This document shows positions 5,023 to 6,295 of a stretch of DNA of 6,295 nucleotides, in pieces. Source of the DNA: Candidatus Martarchaeota archaeon (GTDB lineage Archaea; Micrarchaeota; Micrarchaeia; Micrarchaeales; Micrarchaeaceae); NCBI GenBank assembly GCA_023485645.1, contig JAMCZM010000036.1, positions 1 through 6,295 on the forward strand. The letters are read 5' to 3'. Both the position numbers and the translations under genes were made by a program. The notes beneath the pieces were generated by a model, which made no database searches, had not been told where the DNA came from, and worked only from the letters and a program-made list of their open reading frames with translations. Positions within the stretch are counted from its first letter, which is position 1; each line of letters opens with the position of its first letter.

Positions 5023-6295
5023 CTATATACAGCAACTTGTGTCCTTGATATTTCTAAAGAAAGATTGAGCTACTATCTTTAAAGATTCTGACATAGTTGG
5101 AAATACATGTATGGTGTCTATAACATCCTCTACCCTATACTCATTTTTTAGTATCATGACAGCTTCATTGATAATTTCAGCTGCCATTGGCGAAAGTATC
5201 TGCACACCTAAAATAACATGAGTCTCTGGATGTGCAACCATCTTTATCATGCCTCTTGTATTGCCCATTATAATTGCTTTTGGTACATCTGTGAATCTTA
5301 CCAATCTACATGTGCAAGCTTTGAACCTTTCAATTACTTCCCTCTCTGTTATACCCACACTTGCAAACTGGGGATCAGTGAATATGGCCTTAGGTACAAT
5401 ACTCTTATCTATTTTTTTATGAAAGCCTAGAAGCGCATTTTCTGCTGCATATGTACCCTCCCTGGCGGCCAGCGATTCTAGCATTGGCTCCCCAGTTACA
5501 TCGCCAGCAGCAAATATATTCGGATTATTTGTTTTCATTTCTGAATCAGTCATTATTTCTCCTTTAGTGCCAAGTTTAATTTTGGCATTTCCGATATTTA
5601 ATGACTTTGTGTTTGGAGTCCTGCCAGTAGCAAAAAGGATTGATGATGCCTCAAGAATAACTTGTTTGCCATTAATCTCAGCATTCACAATGACCTGATT
5701 GTTTTTAGCATTTTTTTCAAAGCTTTTGAGATTAACAGACGTATGTATTGCTATACCGTCCTCTTCAAGATATAATTTTAAGGCTTTTGCCATTTCTGGC
5801 TCCTCTTCAGGAATGAGTGATGGGCTTCTTTGTAGAAGGGTTACCTTGGTACCGAATCTGTTGTACATCTGTGCGAATTCTAAACCTAGTGCGCGACCGC
5901 CAATGACTATAAGCGACTCAGGAACCTTTTCCTGCTCAAGACCTTCTATGTTTGTCCAATAATCTATACTGTCTATTCCTTGTAGTTTCGGTATTGAAGA
6001 ACTAGCGCCAGTTGCAATGACAAATTTTTTACCCGAAATAACTGTATTTTTACTATTATGCCTAATCTCTACCTCTTTTTCAGATATGAAGCCTGCAATA
6101 CCTTCATACAGCTCTACATTTTTGAGCTTGTTTAACACATTTTCGTATTTTTCGTACCTTAGATTTTCCACAAGCTTATTTTTAAATTCCATTATTTTTG
6201 TGAACTCGAACTCTTCGTCATGTTGCGCTATTGCATTTTCGCCTAAATTGTGATTTCTTGTATTTCTTATAACTTCTCCACTGAAGAGAAGCCTT
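5023..6295 (-). CDS. merA: Mercuric reductase (MerA-type FAD/NAD(P)H disulfide oxidoreductase), 5'-partial
   Basis: MerA reduces Hg(II) to volatile Hg(0) with NADPH in the cytosol. The frame stays open through the right edge, adding 34 residues before the internal Met at 6190-6192. The first visible residues, 'RLLFSGEVIRNTRNHNLG', match what follows the redox 'CVxxxCVPSK' motif, so the active-site disulfide and FAD-binding GxGxxG lie just outside. Visible parts in order are 'LRYEKYENVL' (MerA-like); 'VIATGAS'; the NAD(P) fold 'VIGGRALGLEFAQ', whose central Gly is Arg as MerA proteins tolerate; 'QRS' after the second strand; 'NIFAAGDVTGEP' (FAD); and the dimer domain with 'HVFPTMSESLKIVAQSF'. 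The protein ends in 'SCCI'. This vicinal Cys pair delivers Hg(II) to the active site and separates MerA from dihydrolipoamide dehydrogenase. An NmerA domain and any merR, merT or merP cannot be judged here. Of 43 visible Ile codons 24 are AUA, less than in the ribosomal genes. Confidence 0.9.
   Translation of the reverse strand, partial: RLLFSGEVIRNTRNHNLGENAIAQHDEEFEFTKIMEFKNKLVENLRYEKYENVLNKLKNVELYEGIAGFISEKEVEIRHNSKNTVISGKKFVIATGASSSIPKLQGIDSIDYWTNIEGLEQEKVPESLIVIGGRALGLEFAQMYNRFGTKVTLLQRSPSLIPEEEPEMAKALKLYLEEDGIAIHTSVNLKSFEKNAKNNQVIVNAEINGKQVILEASSILFATGRTPNTKSLNIGNAKIKLGTKGEIMTDSEMKTNNPNIFAAGDVTGEPMLESLAAREGTYAAENALLGFHKKIDKSIVPKAIFTDPQFASVGITEREVIERFKACTCRLVRFTDVPKAIIMGNTRGMIKMVAHPETHVILGVQILSPMAAEIINEAVMILKNEYRVEDVIDTIHVFPTMSESLKIVAQSFFRNIKDTSCCI

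Noticed and set aside
6190..6192. ATG complement at 6190-6192 as the start of merA
   Set aside because: The same frame continues upstream with 34 residues that match MerA just after its redox motif, so this Met is internal.
5023..6192. Dihydrolipoamide dehydrogenase as the identity of the minus-strand gene
   Set aside because: The protein ends in vicinal cysteines and has MerA-like stretches, and it lacks the HxHPT catalytic motif (it has HVFPT).
5218..6253. Plus-strand open frames inside the merA region
   Set aside because: They lie antisense to the clearly conserved MerA reading frame and look like translated noise.

Overview
The window comes from an AT-rich archaeal genome. It carries the end of a universal ribosomal protein block (uL22 then uS3, both of the archaeal type), a very large STT3/AglB-type oligosaccharyltransferase, an archaeal-style tRNA without an encoded CCA, and an opposing FAD-dependent mercuric reductase cut by the right edge. 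Several traits point to a small-genome lineage of the DPANN kind (Micrarchaeota, Parvarchaeota or relatives): overwhelming use of AUA for isoleucine, a tRNA-Ile with a UAU anticodon, and a ribosomal cluster broken after uS3. This placement is inference, because no marker comparison could be run.

Layout. Positions 1-1276 hold the uL22 gene (5' end outside the window) and the uS3 gene, which follow each other with a 2-base gap. The uL22 has a 70-residue lysine-rich tail. Bases 1277-1405 have no gene but contain a TATA-like element on an inverted repeat that probably drives the next gene. Positions 1415-4753 encode the oligosaccharyltransferase. Its canonical catalytic core (WWDYG motif, first DP(W/Y)F-type motif, TIXE-like motif) is preceded by an unusual N-terminal module of three membrane segments and a charged coiled coil. 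A tRNA-Ile(UAU) gene lies at 4795-4869. Bases 4870-5022 carry no convincing gene, only an orphan open frame without a normal start. From 5023 to the right edge, on the minus strand, is a MerA-type mercuric reductase with the diagnostic C-terminal Cys-Cys pair. Its N-terminus, including the redox CxxxxC, lies beyond the window.

How the parts relate. The ribosomal genes use AUA for 33 of 42 isoleucine codons, which fits a dedicated AUA-reading tRNA nearby. The oligosaccharyltransferase would transfer lipid-linked glycans to surface proteins outside the membrane, and its own exterior domain is rich in N-glycosylation sequons. MerA would be a cytosolic detoxification enzyme, plausible for a metal-rich habitat. 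It is convergent with the other genes and uses AUA less, so it is probably an independent unit. No clear new multi-gene system is present. The most unusual items are the extended STT3, the tRNA-Ile(UAU), and the altered ribosomal gene order.
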